Assembly (NCBI RefSeq): GCF_030929555.1
Contig: NZ_JAVFVT010000028.1
Coordinates: forward strand, 1-64,000
Source: Paenibacillus sp. LHD-117
GTDB lineage: Bacteria > Bacillota > Bacilli > Paenibacillales > Paenibacillaceae
Length of the DNA: 64,000 nt
Direction of reading: 5' to 3'
The notes under the pieces were generated by a model. It had not been told where the DNA came from. It saw only the letters and a program-made list of their open reading frames with translations, and made no database searches. Shown here in pieces: positions 51,152-60,459 of the stretch (its first letter is position 1; every line of letters starts with the position of its first letter). Both the position numbers and the translations under genes were made by a program.

Positions 51152-52048
51152 TTGAACGATAACGGCTTCGGAATAAACGTCTATACTTACGAAATGATGA
51201 TGGAGCAATGCCGTCAACTGGCGATCGCATATCCGTTCGTCGCGGCGGAGAGCATCGGCAGGAGCGTGATGGGCAAGCCGATCCTGGCGATGCGCTGCGG
51301 CTGCGGACCGAGGCAGATCCATCTGAACGCGTCGTTCCACGCGAACGAATGGATTACGTCGGCGCTGCTGATGCGATTCATGACGGAGCTTTCGGATTGT
51401 TACGCGACGGGCAGGCCCATGGGAGAGAACGACGTCTCGCGGTTCTGCTTCGAAACGACCGTATGGGCCGTTCCGATGGTCAATCCCGACGGCGTGGAGC
51501 TCGCGCAGCGCGGCGTCCTGCCGGATCATCCGCTGTATAGCCAGCTCATGTCCTGGAACGGCGGCTTGACCGACTTCAGAGGGTGGAAAGCGAACATCCG
51601 CGGCGTCGACCTGAACGATCAGTTTCCGGCCTACTGGGAAGAGGAATGCAAGCGCAGAGGCGCGCAAGGACCTTCGCCCCGCGACTATTCCGGCCCTTAT
51701 CCGTTAAGCGAACCGGAGGCACAGGCGATGGCGAGGCTGACGGAAGCCGTCCCGTTCCATGCCGTCATCGCGCTTCATACGCAAGGCAAGGAAATCTATT
51801 GGAACTACCGGGACTACGAGCCCCAGGAAGCGGAGGAACTGGCGCTTCGCCTGGAACGGGCAAGCGGCTACAAGTCGGTGAAGCTGAGCGGCAGCGATGC
51901 CGGCTATAAGGACTGGTTCATTTATCGCTACAGGAAGCCCGGCTTCACCGTCGAAGCGGGCTACGGCGAGAATCCGCTGCCCTACAACAGTCTGGATACC
52001 ATTTATGCCGAGCTTCGGCCTCTTCTGCTGGAGTCGCTTCGGCTCTAA
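51152..52048 (+). CDS. M14 zinc carboxypeptidase (gamma-D-glutamyl-diamino acid peptidase type)
   Basis: 298 aa from a TTG start placed 8 nt after AAGGAG; a GTG at 51143 would overlap the site. Zinc ligands His 63 and Glu 66 (HANE) and His 209 (ALHTQG), catalytic Glu 268 (TVEAGYGENPLP). The stretch IRGVDLNDQFPAYWEEE is typical of the endopeptidase I group that cuts between D-Glu and meso-diaminopimelate. No signal peptide or LysM domain, so it may act inside the mother cell or in muropeptide recycling. Confidence 0.88.
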   Translation: MNDNGFGINVYTYEMMMEQCRQLAIAYPFVAAESIGRSVMGKPILAMRCGCGPRQIHLNASFHANEWITSALLMRFMTELSDCYATGRPMGENDVSRFCFETTVWAVPMVNPDGVELAQRGVLPDHPLYSQLMSWNGGLTDFRGWKANIRGVDLNDQFPAYWEEECKRRGAQGPSPRDYSGPYPLSEPEAQAMARLTEAVPFHAVIALHTQGKEIYWNYRDYEPQEAEELALRLERASGYKSVKLSGSDAGYKDWFIYRYRKPGFTVEAGYGENPLPYNSLDTIYAELRPLLLESLRL

Positions 52049-52161
52049 GCCGGGCGGCTCCGGCCTCCTGTCCTTGCTTACGCCGGCGCTTTCGGCATTC
52101 GCGCTTCCGCTGTGATATACTGGTATAAACGCAGCATCATAGACGGTTGGGAGGTACGGAC

Positions 52162-52395
52162 ATGCGTAAGCTGCTTTCGCTTAGACATTGGAAAACGACG
52201 TTCGGATTAATTTATAGACTGCTCATCGCCAAAGAAGTGGCCTTGATGGACAAGCTCCTGTTCCTCGTGCCGGTCATCGTCTACTGGGTCATCCCGGACT
52301 TGCTGCCGTTCCTGCCGATCGACGATATCGCCTTCACGATGATTATCGCGGAATGGTTTGCTCATCGAATGGGCAGGAAGTATAATATATCTTGA
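52162..52395 (+). CDS. Small DUF1232/YkvA-like membrane protein
   Basis: 77 aa from the ATG behind GGGAGGT. One hydrophobic region at about 30-50 (MDKLLFLVPVIVYWVIPDLLPF) with the IPDLLPFLPIDD motif of the DUF1232 family, shortened compared with full YkvA proteins. Function unknown. Confidence 0.78.
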   Translation: MRKLLSLRHWKTTFGLIYRLLIAKEVALMDKLLFLVPVIVYWVIPDLLPFLPIDDIAFTMIIAEWFAHRMGRKYNIS

Positions 52396-52447
52396 CTATA
52401 TTTGAACAATTTATCGAAGGACCAACGTTCATAGAAGGAGCTGTTGA

Positions 52448-52753
52448 ATGATGTACTGCAAAATTTCCCGCAACGCGGCCAAGATGATAAAGCTGGAGCT
52501 GGACAAGCCCGAGAACGAAGGCAAGCTGCTTCGCGTCTACGTGACGCACGCGCACGGCGACCACGCGCATTACGGCATGGGAATCGACGAGCCGACGGAT
52601 AACGACGTCGTCGTGTCTACGGACAAGGAGATCGACGTTATTCTGGAGAAGGATAATGCGTTCCTGGACGGCGTCCGCATCGACTACTTCTACGTGCCGG
52701 AAGAAGGATTCGCCATTACGAATCCGTCGATGGGCAATCACGGGGATCATTAA
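52448..52753 (+). CDS. HesB/IscA-like protein with histidines in place of cluster cysteines
   Basis: 101 aa; two ATG codons in a row, the first with GAAGGAG upstream. The fold-defining pattern of A-type iron-sulfur carriers is visible, but the three ligand cysteines are absent: the first region reads VTHAHGDHAHYGMG and the C-terminal region, normally NPxxxxxCGCG, reads NPSMGNHGDH. Only one Cys (residue 4) is present. Inference: a metal-binding relative using His/Asp. Its neighbour (DUF1450) has cysteine pairs. Confidence 0.75.
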   Translation: MMYCKISRNAAKMIKLELDKPENEGKLLRVYVTHAHGDHAHYGMGIDEPTDNDVVVSTDKEIDVILEKDNAFLDGVRIDYFYVPEEGFAITNPSMGNHGDH

Positions 52754-52791
52754 GCTTCGCCGGCGGCGCAAGCGGATTGGAACGATGAAGA

Positions 52792-53019
52792 ATGGCTGCG
52801 AACGATATTAGAGTATGCGACAAGTGCAAGCACATGAGGATGAAGACGGCGGTAGCCAAGCTGGGAAAGCTGGCGCCGGATGCCGAAGTCCGCGTGGGCT
52901 GCAAGTCTTATTGCGGGCCTTGCGCCCGTTATGCATTCGTATTTATTAACGGTAGATACGTGAAAGGCGCTACGGAAGACGAAGCGATCGAGAAAGCGAT
53001 GGTCTACTTGAAGAAGTAA
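52792..53019 (+). CDS. DUF1450 (YuzB-like) protein
   Basis: 75 aa. Cysteine pairs CDKCKHM near the N-terminus and CKSYCGPC in the middle, with FVFINGRYVKG, match the small DUF1450 family found in Bacillus. The four to five cysteines suggest metal or redox chemistry. It starts 38 bp after the HesB-like gene and is probably in the same unit. Function unknown. Confidence 0.87.
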   Translation: MAANDIRVCDKCKHMRMKTAVAKLGKLAPDAEVRVGCKSYCGPCARYAFVFINGRYVKGATEDEAIEKAMVYLKK

Positions 53020-53157
53020 CGAGCGTAACATGTCATCCAGCGACGACGCAGCAACAAGAGACAGGGTACGCGACCGGCGAGCGGCCGGCGCGGCTGCTTT
53101 GTCTCTTTTGTTTTGGCCGGGTTGCCGCTGGATTATGCCGAAGGGACGGTTAAAGGG

Positions 53158-54543
53158 ATGTCGGGCAATCGAAGGAAACCGAATGGGGCGAGGGCGTACC
53201 GGAGGTATTATATTGCGGGGTTGATCTTGGCGTTCGTCTATTTGGCCGCGGCGGAGTTGATCTGGGTCCCGGCTCCCGTAGTAACTAGAGGCGGGATGGA
53301 ATGGATCGAGTGGATCGACTACTTGTTCTATGGTTTGTCGATCGTGCCGCTTTGCTGGTTCGCGGGGGCGCTGCGAAGACTGTTGTCAGGCGCGAGCGCC
53401 AGAGTCGCGCTGAGGACCGTCCGGGCGGCGCTCGCCATTGTAAGCGCGGCCGCCGCCGCAACGATCTGGTTCGCCGCGGAACGGCTGGAGCTGCAGCTTG
53501 CCGGCATTGCGGCCGGCGCTTTGTTATTGTTCGCGGATTTGCTTCTGAGCGAAATCGCGAGCGGGAGACGAATGCCGTGGGGGAGCATCGGGATGCTTGC
53601 CGGAACTTTGGCGCTGCTCGCGTTTATGGCATGGCCGACGTCGTACAACGTGACGTATCCGGGCATGACGATGAATTTGAACCGGTATGCCAAGGTCGAA
53701 GGCGGCGGGGGCGGCGGCGTCATCGACGGCGTGCTCGTGTTCGACCGCCCAGCCGTGCTGGCGGACAGGCTGTACGGCAGCCTGTTCCCGCAGTACCGGT
53801 TCGAGCCGATACCGGAGGACGAACCGCCGCTGTCGGAGACGTACGCCCAAGTCGTTGCGATGAAAAGCGACGCGAATCGCGTAGCCGCGGCGATCGCCAT
53901 GGAGAAGGCGGGCATCGGCAATGGGGTCGTGCCGGACGGCGTGCGCATAATCGCCGTCGTCAAGGACAGCCCGGCCGATGGCGCGCTGCATGCAGGCGAT
54001 GTGATCGAGGCGCTGAACGGGGAGAAGGTGGCGAAGGTGGAAGAGTTGGTCGCCATCATGGAAAACGCCGTGAAGGCTGGCGATATCGTTCAGGTATCGC
54101 TGCGACGCGGCGCGGAATCGGTTGACGTTGCCGTCGAGGCTGCCGCATCGGAGGATGACCCGAAACGGTCTGTCTTCGGAATCTCCGTTCAAACCGAGGT
54201 GAAGCTGGACACGCCGAGACAAGTTACGTTCAACGACTATATGGCGCATGTAGGCGGCCCTTCGCATGGCGCGATGCTTACGCTCGCGTTGATCGACCAG
54301 TTGACGCCCGGAGGCGTGACGGGAGGACTTCGCGTCGCGGGGACGGGCACGATCGAGCCCGACGGCTCCGTCGGCATGGTCGGCGGCGTGCCGCAGAAGG
54401 CGTTCGCCGTCAGCCGCACGAAAGCGGATGTGTTTTTTGTGCCGCGCGAAGGCGAGGAGGCGGCGAAGAGCGCCGCGCCCGGACTCCATATCGTAGCGGT
54501 TGACACGATCGACGACGTGCTCGGCTGGCTGGCGAGCCAATAG
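53158..54543 (+). CDS. PDZ-domain membrane protease with Lon-type Ser-Lys site (YlbL-like)
   Basis: 461 aa; the start at 53158 has AAGGGACGG upstream, and the frame opens 15 codons earlier. Several membrane segments at about 15-200, then a PDZ domain (VKDSPADGALHAGDVIEALNG). The C-terminal Lon S16 domain has Ser 369 in GGPSHGAML and Lys 414 in GGVPQKAFAV, the expected 45-residue spacing. Known relatives (YlbL) process membrane or secreted proteins. The extended multi-pass N-terminus is more than the single anchor usual for YlbL. Confidence 0.85.
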   Translation: MSGNRRKPNGARAYRRYYIAGLILAFVYLAAAELIWVPAPVVTRGGMEWIEWIDYLFYGLSIVPLCWFAGALRRLLSGASARVALRTVRAALAIVSAAAAATIWFAAERLELQLAGIAAGALLLFADLLLSEIASGRRMPWGSIGMLAGTLALLAFMAWPTSYNVTYPGMTMNLNRYAKVEGGGGGGVIDGVLVFDRPAVLADRLYGSLFPQYRFEPIPEDEPPLSETYAQVVAMKSDANRVAAAIAMEKAGIGNGVVPDGVRIIAVVKDSPADGALHAGDVIEALNGEKVAKVEELVAIMENAVKAGDIVQVSLRRGAESVDVAVEAAASEDDPKRSVFGISVQTEVKLDTPRQVTFNDYMAHVGGPSHGAMLTLALIDQLTPGGVTGGLRVAGTGTIEPDGSVGMVGGVPQKAFAVSRTKADVFFVPREGEEAAKSAAPGLHIVAVDTIDDVLGWLASQ

Positions 54544-54602
54544 CGGCGGCGATTGCTGGCGAAACCGCGCGGCGGCGGGACGCCTTGAAACGCATTCCAT
54601 CT

Positions 54603-54790
54603 CTTAACGGACACCAGCGCCGCTAATTGGTGTAAAAGAGGGCATTTCAAATCGTAACGGACTCCAGCGACGTAATTCACCTGTGAGGCGGCTCTAACCG
54701 ATCAAACTCTCGAAATAACGGCATCTAGGTTCATTAGATTTCAAAAAGGGTGTTTTTTGATCAAATAACGTCGTACCTGTCCGTTAAGGG
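54603..54790. repeat. MITE-like intergenic element, family 1 copy B
   Basis: 188 bp, starting CTTAACGGACA and ending TGTCCGTTAAG, a perfect 11-bp terminal inverted repeat. It aligns over its whole length with 38911-39098 in the same orientation (shared GTAACGGACT, CTCGAAATAACGGCA and TTAGATTTCAAAA). Like copy A it sits between two convergent genes. No coding potential. Confidence 0.82.
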
Positions 54791-54928
54791 AAGCCCTCAA
54801 TCCGTTTCTTACGGGTATTATCGTGGACTTGAACTTCTTGGGAATAGTCATACTTTTCAAGTCTGTTGGGAAATGATATCGATTAAAATATTTTAGTGTA
54901 AGACGGATCTATCAAGACACGATCGTTC

Positions 54929-54988
54929 AACAAAACAGCGGTAGTCATGGACGAGAAAATCAAGTCCTAGACTACCGCTGTTTTGTTC
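54929..54988 (-). terminator. Terminator of the LTA synthase-like gene
   Basis: AACAAAACAGCGGTAGTC and GACTACCGCTGTTTTGTT form a perfect 18-bp stem, with T-rich sequence at its end on the minus strand. The rest of 54791-54928 shows nothing recognisable. Confidence 0.85.
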
Positions 54989-55000
54989 TTTTTCGTAGAC

Positions 55001-57052
55001 TTATTTTTCACCCGACATCTGAATCGCCTCGACCGCGCCATTTTTCTTGAACGCCGGCAGCAGATCGCCCATGACGATCCGGTCCGACATCATAAGCTGA
55101 AGCTCGGCTTCCGCCGTCTTGGCCGCGCAGCTTGCCGTATCCAGCAGGCTGCCGTCGGCATTCTTGTAACATCGGCCGTTCGCGGGCAAGCCATCCTCGG
55201 AAGGCAAGTAGTGCATTTCGCCATCCGTCCAGGAGCCGTCGCGCTGAACGACCAGACGCTTCGTATCGTCCGATGCGGTCAACAACGGCATGCCGAGCAT
55301 GTAGCTTCGGCTCGACGAGATGCCTAGCAGATGAAGCAGAGTCGGCGTCGTGTCCAGCTGGCCGCCGACCGTATCCCGGCTCCCGGCATATGCGCCGTCG
55401 GGCAGGTGGATCAGAAACGGAACCTTCTTGATGGTCTGCTCTTGCGCGAGCGGACTCGCCGTGTCGTCGATGAAGCGGTCGTACAAGCTCCAATCGGTAA
55501 TCGAGCTGTCATGGTCGCCGTACAGCGCGAAAATCGTATTTTCCCATAACCCGTCGGCCTTCATGCGGGCAATCAGCTCGCCGAGCGCGGCATCCGCATA
55601 ATGGACGGATTGCAAGTAATCGCCCATCATCGTCCCCTCGAGCTCTTCGACATCGAGCTTCTGTGAAGCTTTCGGTAGTTTGTAAGGATGATGGCTTGTC
55701 AGCGAGATGAGGAACGCATAAAACGGAACTCCGGCATCCCGCTTGGCAATGTAGTCCATGGATTGCCTATAAAACGACTTATCGCCGAGCGCCCAGCCGA
55801 GCCTCTCGTCCAGCTCGAAATGTTTCAGGCTATAAAACTGATCGTAATCCATATGGCCGTACATGACGTTGCGATTCCAGAATCCGCCCTGATAGGGATG
55901 GAAAACGTTTGCGGAGTACCCGTTATTCTTAAGCGTCTCCGGCAAACAATCGAAGTCGTGGGACGCGTATTGAATGAAGACGGATCCGCTCTTGAGCGGC
56001 TGCATGGAGCAGCTGGTCGCGAAGTCCGCGTCCGAAGTTCTTCCCTGCGCCGTCTGATGATAGAAGTTGTCGAAGTAGGCGCTCTCCTTGATCAGATCGT
56101 TTAACACCGGCGTAATTTCCCGGCCGCCGATCGAAGCGCCGATCATGAAGCTTTGCAGCGATTCAACCTGCACCATCAGCACATTGCTTCCGGCGTAAGC
56201 GCCGAACAGAGGATCGCTCTCCAGCCGGCCTCTCCGGTTGCCGAGCTCCTCGATCCATTGCTCCGTTTCCGACTTCTGCTCGGCGGTGACGGTCTCCGCT
56301 CCGAACCAGTTGACCTTAGCATACCGATAAATGTCGTAGCCGTGGAAGCCAAGCCCTCCGGCTACGTTGTAGATGGTCAGGTTCCAATAGTTTTTCTCGA
56401 ATAATCCTTTGGCCCAAGTATCCGTCGCGTTGTTAAGGTTGACCGCAAACAGCATGAAGCCGATCGCGAATGCCGCGAGCCCGGAACCGATCCGCGCGAG
56501 CGGCTTCACCCAGGACAATTGGCGCGCCGACTTGGCCTCGCGCAATGTTTTGCGGCCTTTCCAGATAACGAATACGGCGTAAGGCAGGATGAAGATCATG
56601 TCCGCGAATAACCAGAAGTCGTAAGCGCTCAGCAAGGAAGAAATGCTTCCGCCGAGCGATTCCACTTGCCCGAGCTGAAGCAGCACCGGTACCGTGATCA
56701 AGTCTTGAAAGTAACGATAATAGATGACATCCGAATAGAGCAGGAACGACAGAATCAAATTCAGTGCGATCAGCGCCAGCAGGCGGCCGCGGGTCGGCAG
56801 CAGCAACGTCCAGCAGGCAAGCAGAAGCACGGCTCCCGTCTCGATGATTTTATCCGTCCTTGTCATGTCCATATATTGAACCGATAGCAGCGTCGAGAAA
56901 AAATAAAGCTTCCATACCATGGCGACCGTAAACAGCACGAAATCAACCGCGACCAGCCGGTCAAACCATTTCAAGCTCCATGCGAACAGGCGGCCAAACA
57001 AGGTGCGGTTCGGTGCAGCCAGTCGCTTATTGTTTCGGGAAACGTTAAACAT
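55001..57052 (-). CDS. ltaS: LTA synthase family phosphoglycerol transferase
   Basis: 683 aa, family length. Five membrane helices within about 1-205, then an extracellular sulfatase-like domain: Glu 297 (QVESLQ), catalytic Thr 339 (QGRTSDADFAT), Trp 392 and Arg 394 (GGFWNRN), Asp 513 and His 514 (YGDHDSS), the metal and substrate residues of LtaS. Known reaction: polymerisation of glycerol phosphate from phosphatidylglycerol onto a lipid anchor. It overlaps the upstream RNA methyltransferase gene by 8 bp. A paralogue with primase-like or spore-specific role is possible. Confidence 0.9.
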   Translation of the reverse strand: MFNVSRNNKRLAAPNRTLFGRLFAWSLKWFDRLVAVDFVLFTVAMVWKLYFFSTLLSVQYMDMTRTDKIIETGAVLLLACWTLLLPTRGRLLALIALNLILSFLLYSDVIYYRYFQDLITVPVLLQLGQVESLGGSISSLLSAYDFWLFADMIFILPYAVFVIWKGRKTLREAKSARQLSWVKPLARIGSGLAAFAIGFMLFAVNLNNATDTWAKGLFEKNYWNLTIYNVAGGLGFHGYDIYRYAKVNWFGAETVTAEQKSETEQWIEELGNRRGRLESDPLFGAYAGSNVLMVQVESLQSFMIGASIGGREITPVLNDLIKESAYFDNFYHQTAQGRTSDADFATSCSMQPLKSGSVFIQYASHDFDCLPETLKNNGYSANVFHPYQGGFWNRNVMYGHMDYDQFYSLKHFELDERLGWALGDKSFYRQSMDYIAKRDAGVPFYAFLISLTSHHPYKLPKASQKLDVEELEGTMMGDYLQSVHYADAALGELIARMKADGLWENTIFALYGDHDSSITDWSLYDRFIDDTASPLAQEQTIKKVPFLIHLPDGAYAGSRDTVGGQLDTTPTLLHLLGISSSRSYMLGMPLLTASDDTKRLVVQRDGSWTDGEMHYLPSEDGLPANGRCYKNADGSLLDTASCAAKTAEAELQLMMSDRIVMGDLLPAFKKNGAVEAIQMSGEK

Positions 57053-58193
57053 GACTTCTCTCCCTCGGAGGGAGAGGGCCGAAAAACTGGTAGAAATCGC
57101 ATTGGATGCGGCCGTTGAACAGTTTGCGTTTCTTGTCCGCTTGCCTTCCCATGTAATGCTCGACGAGCGTGGACGGACTTATGGCGAATACCGACCACGT
57201 CGGGTAATGTAGCGTTGTTAGCCCGAACTGGCGCAGCGCCGCTTCGGCTTCCTTATCGTCCCCGAGACGTTCGCCGTACGGAGGGTTCGTGATGATGACG
57301 CCATAATCGCCTATGGGTTTCGCCTTTGCGACGGGCAGAACGTTTACTTTAATATCCTTGGCGAAGCCGGCGCGCTTGATGGCGGCTTCGGCGATTTCGA
57401 TCGCGTACGGATCGATATCGGAGCCCGCGATCTGCAGCGGGACATCGTCCCGGACGGAATCGTACGCTTCTTCGCGCGCATCGTCCCACATCTTGCGCGT
57501 TAGCCGCTGCCAGCCCTCGCTGTCGAAGCTGCGGCGCAGGCCCGGCGCGATGTTCCAGCCGATCATCGCGGCTTCGACGAGAATCGTGCCGGAGCCGCAG
57601 AACGGGTCGTAAAGCGGTCTCTCCGGCCGCCAGCGGCTAAGCTGGACGAGCGCGGCCGCCATCGTCTCGCGGATCGGCGCTTCGGTGGACGCAAGCCGGT
57701 AACCCCGCTTGTGCAGACCCGAACCCGACGTATCCAGCGTCAGCAGCGCTTCGTCGTTCAGCAACGTAATTTCGATCACGTATTTGCCGCCGTCCTCCGG
57801 GAACCATTCTGTGCCGTATTTCGCTTTGAGCGAATCGACGACGGCTTTCTTGACGACGCCTTGAACGGCGGGAACGCTGGTCAGCTGGGACTTATGCGAT
57901 CTTCCGTTCACGGGAAATTCGCCGTCGGCCGGAATCCAATCCGGCCAGTCCAGCGCTTTCGTTCCTTCGAACAGCTCGTCGAAGGTCGTCGCCTTGAATC
58001 TGCCCATATTGATCAGAATACGGCCCGCGGAACGCAGCCATAGGTTCGTGCGGCATATATCCTCGGGCCCGCCTGTGAAGTTCACGCGTCCGTTTTCCGT
58101 ACGCGTATCCTCGTACCCGAGCTCCTTCAGCTCGCGGGCCACGATAGCTTCAAGCCCCATGGGAGCGGTAGCGATTAATTGCAGTTTGCTCAT
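57045..58193 (-). CDS. THUMP-domain class I RNA methyltransferase (YpsC/RlmL-N type)
   Basis: 382 aa from MSKLQLIATAPMGLEAIVAR; an ATG 3 codons upstream is possible. N-terminal THUMP RNA-binding region (about 60-150), then a Rossmann methyltransferase with YDPFCGSGTILVEAAMI and the catalytic ITNPPYGERLGD motif. Known relatives methylate N2 of guanine in 23S rRNA. It overlaps the ltaS-like gene by 8 bp, so the two are co-transcribed without an obvious link in function. Confidence 0.9.
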   Translation of the reverse strand: MSKLQLIATAPMGLEAIVARELKELGYEDTRTENGRVNFTGGPEDICRTNLWLRSAGRILINMGRFKATTFDELFEGTKALDWPDWIPADGEFPVNGRSHKSQLTSVPAVQGVVKKAVVDSLKAKYGTEWFPEDGGKYVIEITLLNDEALLTLDTSGSGLHKRGYRLASTEAPIRETMAAALVQLSRWRPERPLYDPFCGSGTILVEAAMIGWNIAPGLRRSFDSEGWQRLTRKMWDDAREEAYDSVRDDVPLQIAGSDIDPYAIEIAEAAIKRAGFAKDIKVNVLPVAKAKPIGDYGVIITNPPYGERLGDDKEAEAALRQFGLTTLHYPTWSVFAISPSTLVEHYMGRQADKKRKLFNGRIQCDFYQFFGPLPPRERSHV

Positions 58194-58356
58194 TTTGTAC
58201 ACTCATTTCCGAATGGATTATAGATGGAACTCGTACTTAAATAGAAACGTTAGGTCCATTTCCCTGTTTCTTGTCACGTATCTCGTAAAAACGTACAATT
58301 AAGTATAGGACAAGTTATGGCGAATTTACAAATTGGAAATGGAGGGAATTGGAGAG

Positions 58357-58998
58357 ATGTCAACGAACGAACATTATGTAGACGGACTGTACGAGGCGGA
58401 CGCGGATTTGGAGCGGGTGAAGGCGGGCATCGCGGAGGCGGGCATGCCAGACATCTCGATCGCGGACGGATATGGCAGGCTGCTCACGCTGCTCGTGCGT
58501 ATGAGCGGGGCGCGCAAAGTGCTGGAGATCGGGGCGCTCGGCGGATACAGCGGCATCTGCCTCGCGCGCGGGATTGATCAGCAGGAGGGCGGAGGTTCCC
58601 TCGTCTCGCTGGAGCTGCTCCAGCCTTACGCGGACGTTGCCGCGCGACATTTGGCGGAAGCCGGTTTCGGCGGCGTCGCGAACTTTATCGTCGGCGACGC
58701 GAAGGAAAGTTTGGTTCGCCTGAAGGAAGAAGGCCGCACGTTCGACTTCTTCTTCATCGACGCGGACAAGGAAGGTTACCCGGTTTACTTGGACTATGCG
58801 CTGCAGCTCGCGGAACCGGGAGCCGTCATCGTCGGCGACAACATTTTGCTGCGGGGACGCACGACGGACGACACGAAGCAGGGCCCGTCAGTGCAGGCGA
58901 TCCGCGCGTTCAACGAGCGAATCGCGCGCGACGGACGTCTCGAAAGCACCGTCTTGCCAGGCTACGACGGCCTTGCCATCGCGAGGGTGCGGGGCTGA
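58357..58998 (+). CDS. SAM-dependent O-methyltransferase, family 3
   Basis: 213 aa from the ATG that follows GGAGGG at 10 nt; an in-frame ATG at 58333 is less well placed. SAM motif KVLEIGALGGYSGICLA at about 54-70 and FFFIDADKEGYPVYLDYAL with the metal-binding Asp, as in catechol-type and tRNA hydroxyuridine methyltransferases (TrmR) of this family. Both roles are possible; B. subtilis YrrM is TrmR. It is divergent from the THUMP methyltransferase. Confidence 0.85.
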   Translation: MSTNEHYVDGLYEADADLERVKAGIAEAGMPDISIADGYGRLLTLLVRMSGARKVLEIGALGGYSGICLARGIDQQEGGGSLVSLELLQPYADVAARHLAEAGFGGVANFIVGDAKESLVRLKEEGRTFDFFFIDADKEGYPVYLDYALQLAEPGAVIVGDNILLRGRTTDDTKQGPSVQAIRAFNERIARDGRLESTVLPGYDGLAIARVRG

Positions 58999-59013
58999 AG
59001 CGGCTCCGGCTAT

Positions 59014-59069
59014 CAAACAAGGGATGTCCCAGCAAGCCAGATCAGGCTTGCCGGAACATCCCTTGTTTG
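59014..59069. terminator. Bidirectional terminator
   Basis: CAAACAAGGGATGT and ACATCCCTTGTTTG form a 14-bp perfect stem with an inner AGCAAGCC/GGCTTGCC stem. It serves the convergent O-methyltransferase and MFS genes. Confidence 0.85.
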
Positions 59070-59081
59070 ATGCGGCCTCCG

Positions 59082-60293
59082 TTAACCGCCCGATGCGGGA
59101 AGCCGCCGTTTGAGCAACGTCTGCCATACCCAAACGCCGTTCAGCAGCATAAGCGCTCCGGACACCAGGAATAAGCCATGGATGCCGATATAGCCGGACA
59201 ACGCGCCGCCGGCGATCGGACCGATCATGTTGCCGAGGCTTAGCGTGCTGCTGTTGAAGCTGTAGGCTCGGCTCTCCATGCCGTCCGGCGTATATTTCCG
59301 GATGAGTGAGTTGACCGCCGGGATCAATCCCCCGAGGAACAAGCCGAGTCCGAATCTGGCCAGCAGCAGCTGCCAAACGGTATCCGCCAGCGCCTGCGGA
59401 ATAAAAGCGAGCGCCGCTCCGGCCAGCGAAACGGCAAGCACCTTTTCCGCGCCGATCCGGTCGCTAAGCTTGCCGAGCAGCGGCGAGGCGAACATGTTGG
59501 ACAGCCCGGTGGCCGAACCGACGAAACCGGCGAGGAAAGCCAAGTTTTCCGTGGAGCCGTGCAGCTCTTGGACGTATAGCGGGATGAGCGTCATCGGGCT
59601 CATGTTCGCGAACTGGATGAGGAGCGTCACGCAGAATATAGCCATGAGCTGCGGAATGCGGCTGATCCGTTTCAGGCCATCGATGACGGAAGCTTGTACC
59701 CTCGTCGCGGCTTTGGTGAAATCAAACGATTCCTTCACGATGAGGAGGGCGAGCAAAGAGGCGACGAACAGCAGCGCGCCCGTCAAGTAGAAGATCGGGC
59801 GGTAACCGACCGCGTCCGCCAGCAATCCGCCGATGAGCGGGCCCAAGATGGTGCCCGCGATCGCGCCGGATTGAATGGAGCCCATCGCGAAGCCCATCCT
59901 TACTTTGGGCGTCGTCGCGGAGATAAGGGCGATGGAGGCCGGATTGAAGCCGGATATGGTGCCGTTCAGCATGCGCAAGAGCAGCAAGTGCCAGGGGCTC
60001 GTGGCGAACCCCATCAGCACCATGACGACGGCCATGCCGAAGCCGGAGCGGAGGAGCATCATTTTGCGTCCGTAACGGTCGGCGAGTTTCCCCCAGATGG
60101 GCTGGAAGATAAACGAAGTCACGAAGTTTCCCGCAAAAATGACGCCTGCCCAAACCCCGATCTCATGCGGATCGGAAAGCCCCAGCTCGAATTGCAAATA
60201 GAGGGTGAGGAACGGGATGATCATCGTCATGCCCGCCATGACGAGAAATTGCCCGAACCATAAGACGATTAGGTTTTTTTTCCACTGTTCCAT
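59082..60293 (-). CDS. MFS multidrug-type efflux transporter
   Basis: 403 aa with about 12 membrane helices. The motif-A loop between helices 2 and 3 reads GKLADRYGRKMML, and SGAIAGTILGPLIGG is the antiporter motif C of drug:H+ antiporters. The closest type is the DHA1 group (YfmO, TetA-like). The substrate is unknown. It is monocistronic and divergent from hemE across about 165 bp. Confidence 0.87.
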   Translation of the reverse strand: MEQWKKNLIVLWFGQFLVMAGMTMIIPFLTLYLQFELGLSDPHEIGVWAGVIFAGNFVTSFIFQPIWGKLADRYGRKMMLLRSGFGMAVVMVLMGFATSPWHLLLLRMLNGTISGFNPASIALISATTPKVRMGFAMGSIQSGAIAGTILGPLIGGLLADAVGYRPIFYLTGALLFVASLLALLIVKESFDFTKAATRVQASVIDGLKRISRIPQLMAIFCVTLLIQFANMSPMTLIPLYVQELHGSTENLAFLAGFVGSATGLSNMFASPLLGKLSDRIGAEKVLAVSLAGAALAFIPQALADTVWQLLLARFGLGLFLGGLIPAVNSLIRKYTPDGMESRAYSFNSSTLSLGNMIGPIAGGALSGYIGIHGLFLVSGALMLLNGVWVWQTLLKRRLPASGG

Positions 60294-60459
60294 ACCGTTA
60301 GTATAACATAACCGCCCCTTCCTTTAACCGCCGCGGCCGGAAACGGAATCGCGATTGTCATACTATTGTCATAGGAAGAGACGGTCCGGCGGTTGTTAGG
60401 GTCCGGGAAAAAGGGCATAATGGAAAGCAGATGAAATTACATAGAAATGGGGAACGGGA

